A stretch of 64,000 nt of DNA from PCC-6802 sp943367755 (GTDB taxonomy: Bacteria > Cyanobacteriota > Cyanobacteriia > Pseudanabaenales > Pseudanabaenaceae). The stretch's first letter is position 1. Every line of letters begins with the position of its first letter. Of this stretch, positions 34,440 through 43,743 are shown one piece after another. The notes beneath the pieces were generated by a model. It did no database searches, was not told the DNA's origin, and saw nothing but the letters and a program-made list of their open reading frames with translations. The DNA is taken from the NCBI GenBank assembly GCA_943367755.1, contig CALRKB020000004.1, forward strand, positions 99,894 through 163,893, read 5' to 3'. The position numbers and the translations under genes were made by a program.

Positions 34440-35690
34440 GTGGCGATCGTGGTTAATTATGCGCAACTAGAGCCTAAAGAAAAGAAGCAGAGGTTGTTAG
34501 AACTCGCCTTGGTATTCTCGAAGCTTGGTATAACTGCTTTTGGTGGCCCCGCTGCCCATATTGCCATGATGGATGATGAGGTGGTGAAGCGGCGACAATG
34601 GATGAGTCGAGAGCAATTACTTGACTTGTTGGGTATAACAAATCTAATCCCTGGGCCTAATTCTACGGAATTAGCGATTCATATTGGACTGGAGCGAGCT
34701 GGTTGGCTGGGATTGCTAGTTGCCGGAACTTGCTTTATCTTGCCTGCAATGCTGATAGTCTGGGCTTTAGCCGCGATTTATGGGCAATATCAAACGATTC
34801 CACAGGTAGATTGGCTCTTGTATGGTGTGAAGCCTGTAATCATAGCGATTATCTTGCAAGCATTATGGAAATTGGGAAAATCAGCAGTCAAGAATGTGCA
34901 GACTTTGGGCGCAGGGCTGGTTGTTGTTGTGCTTTTCTGTTTGGGAGTAAATGAGATTCTCTTACTCCTGCTCACAGGGCTGATAATCATGCTGATTAGC
35001 CATTGGCAAGTTGCAGAAAATGATCGTAAAACTCTTCTATTATTGCCTATATCTAGTTTAATTTCCAATTTACCTTCGAGTTTGTCTATTTCTAGTTGGA
35101 GCATGGCAAGCGTTCCCACGACATTAGCTGTGACAGCGGGATCGCCTACATGGCTAGCCGTCTTCTTGTTTTTTCTCAAAATCGGGGCGGTTTTATATGG
35201 TAGCGGTTATGTCTTGTTGGCATTTTTACAGCAAGAGCTAGTCGATCGCCTGCATTGGCTCACCTCACAACAATTACTCGATGCCGTTGCGATTGGGCAG
35301 GTTACCCCTGGCCCCGTCTTCACAACTGCCACCTTTGTCGGCTATTTGTTGGCAGGTCATGCGGGCGCGATCGCCGCTACGATTGGCATATTTTTACCTG
35401 CCTTTATGCTGGTAGCTGTGGTTAGACCTTGGGTGACAAAGCTACGGCGATCGCGCTTGCTATCTGGCTTTTTAGATGGCGTTAATGTTGCATCTTTGGG
35501 GCTGATGGCAGTTGTGACCTGGCAGCTAGGACGCACGGCGATCGTAGACTGGCTAAGCACCTCTGTGGCGATCGCTAGCTGTATAGCGGTTTTCCGCTAC
35601 AAAATCAACTCTGCTTGGTTGGTAATAGCTGGAGGGCTAATTGGTATGCTGGCTCGGCATATATTCGCCACTTTGGTCACGAAGCCTTGA
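34440..35690 (+). CDS. chrA: Chromate-transporter-family (CHR) membrane protein
   Basis: This 416-aa protein has the two homologous halves of the long CHR family. The N-half motif is FGGPAAHIAMMDDEVV (about 33-48) with TNLIPGPNSTEL (about 66-77). The C-half motif is LYGSGYVLLAFLQQELVD (about 256-273) with AIGQVTPGPVFTTATF. About ten membrane segments. Members export chromate or import sulfate-like anions. The start is a GTG at 34440, since no suitable ATG lies before the first conserved motif. The 3' end overlaps the convergent ilvN by 14 bp. Confidence 0.92.
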   Translation: MAIVVNYAQLEPKEKKQRLLELALVFSKLGITAFGGPAAHIAMMDDEVVKRRQWMSREQLLDLLGITNLIPGPNSTELAIHIGLERAGWLGLLVAGTCFILPAMLIVWALAAIYGQYQTIPQVDWLLYGVKPVIIAIILQALWKLGKSAVKNVQTLGAGLVVVVLFCLGVNEILLLLLTGLIIMLISHWQVAENDRKTLLLLPISSLISNLPSSLSISSWSMASVPTTLAVTAGSPTWLAVFLFFLKIGAVLYGSGYVLLAFLQQELVDRLHWLTSQQLLDAVAIGQVTPGPVFTTATFVGYLLAGHAGAIAATIGIFLPAFMLVAVVRPWVTKLRRSRLLSGFLDGVNVASLGLMAVVTWQLGRTAIVDWLSTSVAIASCIAVFRYKINSAWLVIAGGLIGMLARHIFATLVTKP

Positions 35691-36183
35691 GATATTCAGT
35701 ATTTACCCCAGACTCTCTGGTCAGGGAAATCTTGCCCGTGCGCGCAATTTCACGAATACCAAATTTTTTCAACATTTTGGCGATCGCCACCATTTTGCCT
35801 GGATCGCCAACCACCTCAAGCGTGAGTGAGTCACCAGAAACATCGACAACGCGAGCACGGAAAATTTGGGCAATTTCAATTATTTCCGAGCGATCGCTCG
35901 GGGCAGCATTTACTTTGATCAGCATTAATTCGCGTTCGACGCTGGGGATCTCGGTTAAATCGTCTACTGTAATCACATTTATCAACTTGTTAAGCTGTTT
36001 TGTTAGTTGCTCAATCACATGATCGTCCCCAGGTACGACCATGGTAATGCGAGAGCATCCATCTTGCTCAGCAGCACCCACTGCAAGGCTTTCAATATTA
36101 AATCCGCGACGTGCAAATAGGCTAGCTATACGAGTGAGTACCCCGGCTTCATCCTCAACAACAACAGAGAGGGTGTGTTTCAT
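35677..36183 (-). CDS. ilvN: Acetolactate synthase small (regulatory) subunit
   Basis: This 168-aa regulatory subunit of acetohydroxyacid synthase mediates valine feedback in branched-chain amino acid synthesis. The N-terminal ACT domain (about 2-78) begins KHTLSVVVEDEAGVLTRIASLFARRGFNI with the GVL ligand-binding turn. The C-terminal domain (about 80-160) includes RELMLIKVNA and the LEVVGDPGKMVAIAKML stretch. Length matches the family. The catalytic subunit gene is not in the window. It overlaps the convergent chrA gene by 14 bp. Confidence 0.95.
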   Translation of the reverse strand: MKHTLSVVVEDEAGVLTRIASLFARRGFNIESLAVGAAEQDGCSRITMVVPGDDHVIEQLTKQLNKLINVITVDDLTEIPSVERELMLIKVNAAPSDRSEIIEIAQIFRARVVDVSGDSLTLEVVGDPGKMVAIAKMLKKFGIREIARTGKISLTRESGVNTEYLKAS

Positions 36184-36349
36184 GACGATTAGGTTAGAAC
36201 AAATAATTTGGCAATCTTTTAATCTTAATCAAACATTCTATACATTTGACCAAACGCCAAACATATTTTGCGTGATCGTGCCAGCACGTTGCAGCACACT
36301 GGTGCCACACTGATGCTAAACTCAACAAGAACACTTCCTACTTCAATAT

Positions 36350-36434
36350 GGAGAGGTGGCAGAGTGGTTGAATGCGGCAGTCTCGAAAACTGCTATGGTG
36401 CGAGCCATCGGGGGTTCGAATCCCCCCCTCTCCG
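36350..36434 (+). tRNA. trnS-CGA: tRNA-Ser (anticodon CGA)
   Basis: Acceptor arms GGAGAGG (36350-36356) and CCTCTCC (36427-36433) pair fully. The anticodon stem GCAGT/ACTGC holds loop CTCGAAA with anticodon CGA at about 36384-36386, reading UCG. A long variable arm (about GGTGCGAGCCATC) marks a class II tRNA, as for serine. The T arm is GGGGG-TTCGAAT-CCCCC. CCA is not encoded. A T-run (CTTTTTTAG) follows. Confidence 0.96.
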
Positions 36435-36447
36435 TCCTTTAGCTTTT

Positions 36448-36741
36448 TTAGTAACCGATCTCAAAACTCTGTAGACCCTCAGGTGCGCCATACTCAGCCC
36501 AAACATCCTTGACTACAGCACCAACTGGGCCATGCTGACACCACTCCAGCATTTTGACTACATCAGAACGATCGCCCTCAAACACAGCTTCTACTCGCCC
36601 ATCACTCAGATTCCTCACCCATCCCACAAGATGGCGGCGCCGGGCCTCGGAGGCGGTAGAAAACCGATAACCAACTCCTTGAACTAGCCCAGATATAAGC
36701 ACATGTACGTGCATTTTTTGAGGTAATTCTGAATCTATCAT
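36448..36741 (-). CDS. acyP: Acylphosphatase
   Basis: This 97-aa acylphosphatase hydrolyses carboxyl-phosphate bonds such as acetyl or carbamoyl phosphate. Seen: ISGLVQGVGYRFS with the phosphate-binding loop and catalytic Arg, and GWVRNLSDGRVEAVFEG with the catalytic Asn. The first nine residues (MIDSELPQK) precede the usual start; an ATG at 36714 is an alternative. It converges with the tRNA-Ser gene, leaving a 13-bp gap. Confidence 0.93.
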   Translation of the reverse strand: MIDSELPQKMHVHVLISGLVQGVGYRFSTASEARRRHLVGWVRNLSDGRVEAVFEGDRSDVVKMLEWCQHGPVGAVVKDVWAEYGAPEGLQSFEIGY

Positions 36742-36969
36742 GCTTTAAACTTATTCCTGAAGTTCTGAGATTGAGGCGATCTAGCTTGTCTAACAAAGGC
36801 GACGCAGCCCATTGCGAGCCAGTAAAAATTGCAATAATTCGCAATTTACTTGCTAAACATTTTACCTATGGGAGAAGATTCTGCTAGCCTAAGAGGAAAT
36901 TTACCAGCCACATGAGGGCTTTTTGCCCATACCCCTAACTAGACCAAAATCTTTGACGAGGAGGATCTT

Positions 36970-38313
36970 ATGGAAAGTTGGCAAACAATCGTAGCTCTCA
37001 CTGCGTTTGCTAGCGTGATTATTTTACTAATCACTGAGTGGATTCACTTTACCGTTGCGGCATTTTTAGGCGCATTAATGCTGGTCATGACTAACGTGAT
37101 GACTCTGCCAGAGTCAATTGCCTATATTGGTAAAAGTCATGCCACATTAGGGCTTTTCTTTGGTGTCATGGTAATGGTGCGTGCATTTGAACCAACTAAA
37201 GTCTTTGATTACCTGGCAACCCAGATCGTGATTTTGGCTAAAGGTAGAGGCGATCGCCTGTTGCTGGGTATTGTAGCGATCACCACACCAATCTGTGCAT
37301 TTTTACCTAATGCCACAACCGTGATGCTGCTTGCACCCCTTGTACCACCAATGGCCCAGGAGGTCGGGGTAGATTTCGTGCCGTTACTAATTTTGATGGT
37401 ATTTGTGGCTAATAGTGCCGGATTGCTGACAATTGTGGGCGATCCAGCTACTTTCATTGTGGGTGATGCCATTAATATCAGCTTTATGGATTACCTGGCA
37501 CGTCTGAGTTTAGGTGGGGCCCTAGCGATCGCTGCGATCGTTGCCGTATTGCCATTTTTATTCAAAAAAATCTGGAATAAGAAGCTAACCAGCCTAGAAG
37601 AACTACCACATCCCAAAATCAATCACCCTCGCACTTTAATTGTGGGAGCATTGATTGCTGCATTTGTGCTGATATTTTTTGTGGTGGGAGAATCGCTTCC
37701 CGTCCCTGTTTCGCCCGCTACCGTCGCGCTCATGGGGGCGGCTTTGGCGATGATGCTTGCCCATCACAGCAAAATTGATTCTGTCAATCATATCCTTAGA
37801 GATGTCGATTGGAGTACGCTAATCTTCTTTATGTGCATCTTTGTTTTGATCGGTGGATTGGAAAAGACAGGTGTAATCAGCAGCTTGTCAGGAGTGCTAG
37901 CTGTAATCCTCGGCCAGAATATTGCGCTTGGCTCTCTAGTACTTCTCTTTGCGGTTGGAATTTTATCTAGTGTTGTCCCTAACATCCCACTCGTCGTAGC
38001 GATGGTACCACTGCTGCAGCAATACGTTGTCAAGGTGGGATTGGCAGACCCAGAAATTCTGAATCCTGCTTTCTCTGGGCAATATCCTGCTGTCGTACTA
38101 CCTTTGTTTTATGCGATGATGTACGGCGCTACCCTGGGTGGCAATGGCACCGTAGTGGGAGCTTCCTCGAATATTGTAGCAGCGGGAATTGCCGAACAGC
38201 ACGGTAAACGCATCACATTTCGCAGATTCTTACGCTATGGTATTCCCATCATGGGCTTGCAACTTGTTGTCGCTGCTATTTATATGATTTTGCGCTTTCT
38301 GATCTGGAGATAG
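36970..38313 (+). CDS. ArsB/NhaD-type (ion transporter superfamily) permease
   Basis: This 447-aa polytopic protein has about 11 membrane segments and the IT-superfamily features: TEWIHFTVAAFLGALMLV at the N-terminus, a first re-entrant motif AFLPNATTVMLLAPLVPPM (about 111-129), GDPATFIVG and a second repeat motif ATLGGNGTVVGASSNIVAAG (about 397-416). Relatives move arsenite, sodium/proton, dicarboxylates or other anions; GNGT/GASSN residues suggest a transported cation or anion pocket, but the substrate is unclear. An ideal AGGAGG ribosome site precedes ATG 36970. The GH38 gene begins 10 bp downstream, so they are co-transcribed. Confidence 0.85.
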   Translation: MESWQTIVALTAFASVIILLITEWIHFTVAAFLGALMLVMTNVMTLPESIAYIGKSHATLGLFFGVMVMVRAFEPTKVFDYLATQIVILAKGRGDRLLLGIVAITTPICAFLPNATTVMLLAPLVPPMAQEVGVDFVPLLILMVFVANSAGLLTIVGDPATFIVGDAINISFMDYLARLSLGGALAIAAIVAVLPFLFKKIWNKKLTSLEELPHPKINHPRTLIVGALIAAFVLIFFVVGESLPVPVSPATVALMGAALAMMLAHHSKIDSVNHILRDVDWSTLIFFMCIFVLIGGLEKTGVISSLSGVLAVILGQNIALGSLVLLFAVGILSSVVPNIPLVVAMVPLLQQYVVKVGLADPEILNPAFSGQYPAVVLPLFYAMMYGATLGGNGTVVGASSNIVAAGIAEQHGKRITFRRFLRYGIPIMGLQLVVAAIYMILRFLIWR

Positions 38314-38323
38314 GAGATATTAA

Positions 38324-41300
38324 TTGGATTTTTCACAACGATTAGAAAAGATAATTGCTAATTTATATTCCTTCTCTCAGATCGATATTCTGCATCAGTG
38401 GAGTTGTGAGGGAGAATCATCTGACTTACAACTTTTGCCGCTGAATGAGAAGGGAATAATATCATTCGAGCGCGGCGGTACGCATCCTGCAAGGAATCGC
38501 CACATCCACATCCAACAAATCTGGCGTATACCGAAATCAATCAATGGTCTTTCAACTAAAGGTACAACTTTGCGGTTGGGGTTACTCTGGTGGGCGTCAT
38601 TAGCTGAAATATACATTAACGGCAACAAAGTCCATACGGGCGATCTGTTCGATCAAAAGTGTCGTCTGCTTCTGGCCGAGAATATAGAACCCGATTGCAC
38701 ATTTAGATTTGATATTAAACTCACTGCTCCTAAACACGATCGCGGCGCATTACAAAAATCAGAAATCCTGATTGAATATCCACATCAACCCTGCGATCCA
38801 GGTAAATTGGCCACGGAGTTAGGCGTTATTCATGCTTATTTACCACACCTTCTAGCTGCAAATTTCCACTTAGAAGAAATAGTATCCCAGTTAGAGCGAT
38901 TATTATCCAATCAACCCGATCGCGATCTAGACGGTACATGGTTGTCAGAGCTGGTAAATATCAGGAGATCGCTTCTACCGATTGGTGAATTTCTCAAACA
39001 ACGGAAAGTATATCTATTGGGTAACGCTCACATTGATGTGGCTTGGTTGTGGGCGATCGCGGAAACCAAGGATGTCATGCAACGCACTTTTAGCTCAGCA
39101 TTGCAGTTGCAAAAAGATTATCCAGAATTAATCTTCAATCAAAGTACGGCACTTTCTTATTTATGGATGGAAGAGGAACATCCCGAACTGTTCGCACAGA
39201 TCCAAACTGCAGTACAAGCAGGACGATGGGAAGCAATCGGTGGCATGTGGGTAGAGCCAGACTGCAATTTACCCAGTGGCGAATCTTTAATTCGGCAGAT
39301 TCTCTATGGCAAGCATTACTTCCTCACCAAATTCAATCGAGACATCAAAATTGCCTGGTTGCCTGATACTTTTGGCTTCAACTGGCAGTTACCACAGATA
39401 CTGATCAAAAGTGGGTTTGAGGCTTTAATTACCCAAAAGTTGACCTGGAACGATACGAACAAATTCCCAAATCAAATCTTCTGGTGGCAAGGATTAGATG
39501 GCAGCAAAATATTTACCTACTTCAGTAATGAGATCGGTTTAGGTATTGAACCAGTAGCGATCGCCAAATTCCTCTCCCAACAAGAACAAAAGCATCATGT
39601 TCCTGAATGTCTGTGGCTTTATGGCGTGGGCGATCGCGGCGGTGGTCCCACAGCGGATATGTTGAATATCGGTCGGGAGTGGGCAAATTCCGAAATATTC
39701 TTTACCCTTGAACCATCTACAGCAGAAGATTTTATCCTTCGACTCAAGCAGGATGTAGATCCAGCCATGATTCCCTGTTGGCAAGATGAGCTATATTTAG
39801 AATTCCATCGCGGTACTTATACCACCAAAGCCGATCAAAAGCGCCAGCATCGCAAGGCCGAAATTCTAGTTACAAATACGGAAAAGCTATGTGCGATCGC
39901 CTCAATTATGCAACAAGCAGAATACCCTAAACCAGCTTTAAAAAAGGCTTGGCAGGGTTTAATGCTAAATCAATTCCATGATATTCTCCCTGGCACGTCC
40001 ATTCCTGAAGTATTCACTGATGCCGATTTAGTTTGGGCTGAGGTCAGAAATCTCTGTGCGACCCTCACTAATGCGATCTTTACCACATCTCAATCTAAAT
40101 CAACCGAAGAGATCTCATTTACGCTATGGAACTTCCTGAATTGGCCTCGCACTGAAGTTATTGAGATCGATGCGATCGGGAATTTCACTAGTGTCGAAGT
40201 TGTAAATCTGGTTTGCATTCAAAGCAATGGCGCTCCTTTCCTAACCCAGTCAACTGAGAAAGGATTACTGATCGTTGCGCAGGATGTCCCTAGCTTTGGG
40301 GCTGTTAGCTATAAACTCTTGCCCGCCGATCGCTCGCAAACCATCGTCAACATTCCTCCTCTAAGTGTAACGATTTCAGGTGCAAATGCGGAGATCTATC
40401 TTGAGAACCAGCATCTCAAAGTCACGATTAATTCTGAGACGGGTGAAATTGCTCAAGTATTCGATCGGCGCTATGGCAATTCATTACTGAGACAGCCATG
40501 CGAACTGCAATTCTTTGAGGATGAAGGGCAATATTGGGATGCCTGGAATATCGATCCTGATTATGAAAGCAAACAATTAGCTGGAATAACTCTAGAATCA
40601 ATCCAAATTCAGGAGCAAGGGCCAATTCGTGTATCACTGCGTATCGTGAGAAAATTTGGCCGATCGCGCTTCCAACAAGATATTTATCTCGATGCCTATA
40701 GCGCTTTTGTCACTGTTACCAACCATGTAGATTGGCAGGAGAATAATACCCTGGTTAAAGTGGCTTTCCCACTCAGTTTTTCTGCTCCCTCAGCCACCTA
40801 TGAAATTCCCATGGGCGCGATCGCGCGCAGCACAATGGCAGAAACTCCCGAAGCCAAAGCTAAATTTGAAGTTCCGGCTCAGTTTTGGGCAGACCTCAGT
40901 AGTGAGAATGTGGGCTTAAGCATTTTGAATGACTGCAAATATGGCTACGATGCCAAACCGAGTCAACTCAGGTTAACCTTGTTGCGTAGCCCCAATTGGC
41001 CTTGTCCAGCTTCCGATCGAGGCGTGCATGATTTTACTTACAGGCTGTTACCGCATCAGGGAAGTTGGCGCAATGCTCAGGTTGTCCGCGAGGGATATAA
41101 CCTCAATAACGCTTTGATCGTTTCCCCCAACCATAATTTGCTCGATCGCGAGTATATTGGCGATCGCTTTAGTTTTCTCTCGATCTCCTCAAATGCAATT
41201 GTAATCTCTGCTTTAAAGCTTGCTGAAGATGGCTTAAGCTGGATTCTGCGATTATACGAAGCGCATGGTGAGCCAGTCACCACCGAGATTACTTTTTACC

Positions 41301-41440
41301 TGGAAATTAATTCTATAACTGAGTGCGATTTGATCGAACAGGATCTTGAGGTGATTGCGCATTCAGGTAATCGATTCTCGTGTGAATTTCAACCCTATGA
41401 AATCAAGACCTTTAAAGTTTGTTTCATTCCAAATCGTTAA
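38324..41440 (+). CDS. GH38 alpha-mannosidase
   Basis: This 1038-aa glycoside hydrolase family 38 enzyme should cleave terminal alpha-mannosyl residues. Seen: the zinc-binding motif GNAHIDVAWLWA (about 232-243), the nucleophile Asp in WLPDTFGFNWQLP (about 345-357), a helical-bundle HDILPGTS with zinc His (about 552), and C-terminal beta domains. The start is a TTG at 38324, with GGAG about 8 bp upstream and no earlier stop-free ATG. No signal peptide, so cytoplasmic turnover of mannosides is likely. It overlaps the convergent arfB by 17 bp and follows the permease directly. Confidence 0.93.
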   Translation: MDFSQRLEKIIANLYSFSQIDILHQWSCEGESSDLQLLPLNEKGIISFERGGTHPARNRHIHIQQIWRIPKSINGLSTKGTTLRLGLLWWASLAEIYINGNKVHTGDLFDQKCRLLLAENIEPDCTFRFDIKLTAPKHDRGALQKSEILIEYPHQPCDPGKLATELGVIHAYLPHLLAANFHLEEIVSQLERLLSNQPDRDLDGTWLSELVNIRRSLLPIGEFLKQRKVYLLGNAHIDVAWLWAIAETKDVMQRTFSSALQLQKDYPELIFNQSTALSYLWMEEEHPELFAQIQTAVQAGRWEAIGGMWVEPDCNLPSGESLIRQILYGKHYFLTKFNRDIKIAWLPDTFGFNWQLPQILIKSGFEALITQKLTWNDTNKFPNQIFWWQGLDGSKIFTYFSNEIGLGIEPVAIAKFLSQQEQKHHVPECLWLYGVGDRGGGPTADMLNIGREWANSEIFFTLEPSTAEDFILRLKQDVDPAMIPCWQDELYLEFHRGTYTTKADQKRQHRKAEILVTNTEKLCAIASIMQQAEYPKPALKKAWQGLMLNQFHDILPGTSIPEVFTDADLVWAEVRNLCATLTNAIFTTSQSKSTEEISFTLWNFLNWPRTEVIEIDAIGNFTSVEVVNLVCIQSNGAPFLTQSTEKGLLIVAQDVPSFGAVSYKLLPADRSQTIVNIPPLSVTISGANAEIYLENQHLKVTINSETGEIAQVFDRRYGNSLLRQPCELQFFEDEGQYWDAWNIDPDYESKQLAGITLESIQIQEQGPIRVSLRIVRKFGRSRFQQDIYLDAYSAFVTVTNHVDWQENNTLVKVAFPLSFSAPSATYEIPMGAIARSTMAETPEAKAKFEVPAQFWADLSSENVGLSILNDCKYGYDAKPSQLRLTLLRSPNWPCPASDRGVHDFTYRLLPHQGSWRNAQVVREGYNLNNALIVSPNHNLLDREYIGDRFSFLSISSNAIVISALKLAEDGLSWILRLYEAHGEPVTTEITFYLEINSITECDLIEQDLEVIAHSGNRFSCEFQPYEIKTFKVCFIPNR

Positions 41441-41843
41441 CATTGCCCCTCAGTGCTTTAATTTCGCCCCGCTTAGTTTTACTATCGATGCGTCTACTTT
41501 GAGCGCTACGCGAGGGCTTGGTAGGTCTACGCTTTGGCGGCAAGACCGTTACACTTTGGATTAGGATCTGGAGACGTTTTAACGCATCTTCTTTATTTTG
41601 TTCTTGGGTACGGTGCTGCTGCGCCTTGATGATGATGATGCCATCTTTCGTGATGCGGCGATCGCCTAAGTTGAGCAGGCGTTCTTTATAGAGAGGCGAT
41701 AGGGAAGATGCGTTGATGTCGAAACGCAGATGAATAGCTGTAGAGACTTTATTGACGTTTTGACCGCCTGCTCCCTGCGATCGGATTGCAGTCAGACTAA
41801 TTTCGTCGATGGCGAGGGCGGTGTTTTTGGTGATTTGAAGCAT
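41424..41843 (-). CDS. arfB: ArfB-type ribosome-rescue peptidyl-tRNA hydrolase
   Basis: This 139-aa protein has the release-factor GGQ domain: GAGGQNVNKVSTA (about 27-39) with the catalytic loop. Its C-terminal tail is basic (PPKRRPTKPSRSAQSRRID), which in ArfB/ICT1 enters the empty mRNA channel of stalled ribosomes. It lacks the codon-recognition domains of RF1/RF2 and is the right length for ArfB (YaeJ). It converges on and overlaps the 3' end of the GH38 gene by 17 bp. Confidence 0.93.
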   Translation of the reverse strand: MLQITKNTALAIDEISLTAIRSQGAGGQNVNKVSTAIHLRFDINASSLSPLYKERLLNLGDRRITKDGIIIIKAQQHRTQEQNKEDALKRLQILIQSVTVLPPKRRPTKPSRSAQSRRIDSKTKRGEIKALRGNVNDLE

Positions 41844-42012
41844 TTGATGATCTGAAGCAAATCGATCTGGCAGAAATCCCTATGAAGCCGCGTTAGCTTG
41901 CGTAGCGAAGCCAATCGCGGCTTTAGCTATAGCCAAAAATTCCTGCAAGGTAGTGGCCGAGTTACATATCCTTTTAGATACCTGTCGGTACTATGGGCAA
42001 TGAGATAGTACT

Positions 42013-43002
42013 TTATCTGTTTTGCGTATTATTCTGTGTATTATTTTGCGTATTATTTTTGGGATTATTTTGCTTAACTGTAAATGTACCCTTGGGCTCA
42101 AACGTCACGCGAAATGTCACTGTCGGCTGGGGTTTGGCTGGACTACCACCTGTTTTGGGGTCAGTTTTAACGCTAGTTAGTTTTTTAAGTGGTAATTCTT
42201 TTTCTAACTTTTCTTCTGGTACCGGAAAGAATTGGTTAATGCGCTTGTAGCCAACTATTTTCCCCTTAGCATTTACTGCGACCCGATAGGATACTGGCTC
42301 GGTAAATGAAGGTGATGATACCCAGGCACGATCGATCTGTTTTTTGAGCTTGGTTTGCAATTCCTCAATCTGATCGGGATCTTGGATCGCTGGAGGTAGA
42401 GGACTGGCCTTGGGGTTAATCTGAGTCGATGTTTGTGACTGCGTCTGAAATTGTGGTTGCGGTTTGGGCGCTGGGATCATAAACATGGCAGAAGCCGCGA
42501 TCGCAAATCCAGCAATACCCATCACTGCTGGTACGATCCTCTCCTTTGCCTTAGACTGAATTACCAACTCACTGGTATTAGTAACTAATTCCAGATCTGG
42601 GAGAGTTTGCCGATCGAGACACATTTGATCGATACTCTCCATTAGATCGAATAGCTGGATGGTATTTAAGCGAACTGCTATTGGCTTTGCCAGCAGAGCA
42701 CTATCGCCTTCATCATCGCTGGGATCAATGTGCAGTTGGTGGGCATGGACATTAATCGGTTCCAGACGGACTGGGGCAACGGCGATCGCCACAACATTGC
42801 CTCCACTCAGATCCTGAGCATATTGCCCCACAGATTCAACCAGGGCATCTAAGAGCTTGCGCCCACCAGCAATCACGGTTTGAGTATGCTGAAATCTGCA
42901 CTCAAAATTTGTCAAAATTGACAAAATACCACTGTCCCCAGGACTAATGCCTTCAATCAGTAGCGTGCAATTAGGTAAGTTGTAGGTGCGTTGGATGGTC
43001 AT
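42013..43002 (-). CDS. DUF4335 protein
   Basis: This 329-aa protein matches the cyanobacterial DUF4335 type: it begins QRTYNLPNCTLLIEGIS, with a soluble domain to about 165, a single membrane segment (about 172-190, VPAVMGIAGFAIAASAMFM), and a periplasmic-side domain (about 250-310, PVSYRVAVNAKGKIVGYKR). It ends in a low-complexity tail of NNTQ repeats encoded by 12-bp tandem units (about 42013-42060). Its start overlaps the DUF3038 stop by 4 bp, so the two are translationally coupled. The families neighbour each other in other cyanobacteria as I recall. Function unknown. Confidence 0.82.
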   Translation of the reverse strand: MTIQRTYNLPNCTLLIEGISPGDSGILSILTNFECRFQHTQTVIAGGRKLLDALVESVGQYAQDLSGGNVVAIAVAPVRLEPINVHAHQLHIDPSDDEGDSALLAKPIAVRLNTIQLFDLMESIDQMCLDRQTLPDLELVTNTSELVIQSKAKERIVPAVMGIAGFAIAASAMFMIPAPKPQPQFQTQSQTSTQINPKASPLPPAIQDPDQIEELQTKLKKQIDRAWVSSPSFTEPVSYRVAVNAKGKIVGYKRINQFFPVPEEKLEKELPLKKLTSVKTDPKTGGSPAKPQPTVTFRVTFEPKGTFTVKQNNPKNNTQNNTQNNTQNR

Positions 43003-43595
43003 GCGATCGCCCCATCAAACAAAGCATGCCACAATCTTACTTCCCCCGCGATACCGCTACTGAACAAGAGTTGATTAAGCAATTGCAATGACAAATCCTT
43101 AAGCTCTGCCTCACTTAAGATGAGGGGCAATCGCATCCGACTTTTATAGAGCGATCGAAATTGCTCTACATAAGTTTCCACATAAAAGCGATTTTGCTGT
43201 AACCCCAAAGCATCGATTTTATTCTCATTAATTTGTTCGCAGGTAGCGACTAATAAGCGCAAATGGGTATTGAGCTGACTCGCTATATGACAAATTAGTT
43301 TAACCATAGCTCTAACTTCATCCCACTCTAAAGATGCTCGCTGGTAGTTACGTCTGAGGGGATTAGTGTTGCGCAGCCGCCAAAAACTAACACGGTTAGG
43401 AATAGCCGTTTCTAAATGCAATTGTGTCACCAGATAAAGCATGACATCCGTCACCTGCAAGTCGATCGCTTCCAGCGCCAACACAAGATTGTCTAAATCC
43501 ATGCGAACGCTACGGGGACAACCCCTTGTCGCCAAATTGGTTGGGATCGGTAGTTCTAGATTGATTTGGTCAGTTTGAGAAATATTTAACTGCAT
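42999..43595 (-). CDS. DUF3038 protein
   Basis: This 198-aa soluble, largely helical protein matches the DUF3038 type: LELPIPTN, GCPRSVRMDLDNLVLALEA (about 28-46) and a C-terminal helix region ending in the LLFSSGIAGEVRLWHALFDG stretch. No catalytic motif is recognisable. It is the first gene of a two-gene operon with DUF4335 (4-bp stop/start overlap), which suggests a complex between this cytoplasmic protein and the membrane-anchored partner. Function unknown. Confidence 0.82.
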   Translation of the reverse strand: MQLNISQTDQINLELPIPTNLATRGCPRSVRMDLDNLVLALEAIDLQVTDVMLYLVTQLHLETAIPNRVSFWRLRNTNPLRRNYQRASLEWDEVRAMVKLICHIASQLNTHLRLLVATCEQINENKIDALGLQQNRFYVETYVEQFRSLYKSRMRLPLILSEAELKDLSLQLLNQLLFSSGIAGEVRLWHALFDGAIA

Positions 43596-43672
43596 AGTTA
43601 GCAGTACAACTTAGGCTAAATTAGCTTACCCAGCATCTAGGAGAACTTGATCTAACAGATGAAATTTAGGTG

Positions 43673-43689
43673 TAGGGGCTTTGCCCCTA
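43673..43689. terminator. Hairpin downstream of rpsD
   Basis: TAGGGGC (43673-43679) and GCCCCTA (43683-43689) form a perfect 7-bp stem with a TTT loop, about 55 bp after the rpsD stop on the minus strand and before DUF3038. It is GC-rich and terminator-like; GGGGC(TTT)GCCCC hairpins are also common dispersed elements in cyanobacteria. Confidence 0.5.
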
Positions 43690-43743
43690 ATTACTCTAAC
43701 TGGATACGGACTGGTTATAGATACAACAGATACACAGTAGCAA

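Noticed and set aside
35615..36022. 135-aa plus-strand frame opposite ilvN
   Set aside because: Antisense to a well-supported gene; composition is not protein-like.
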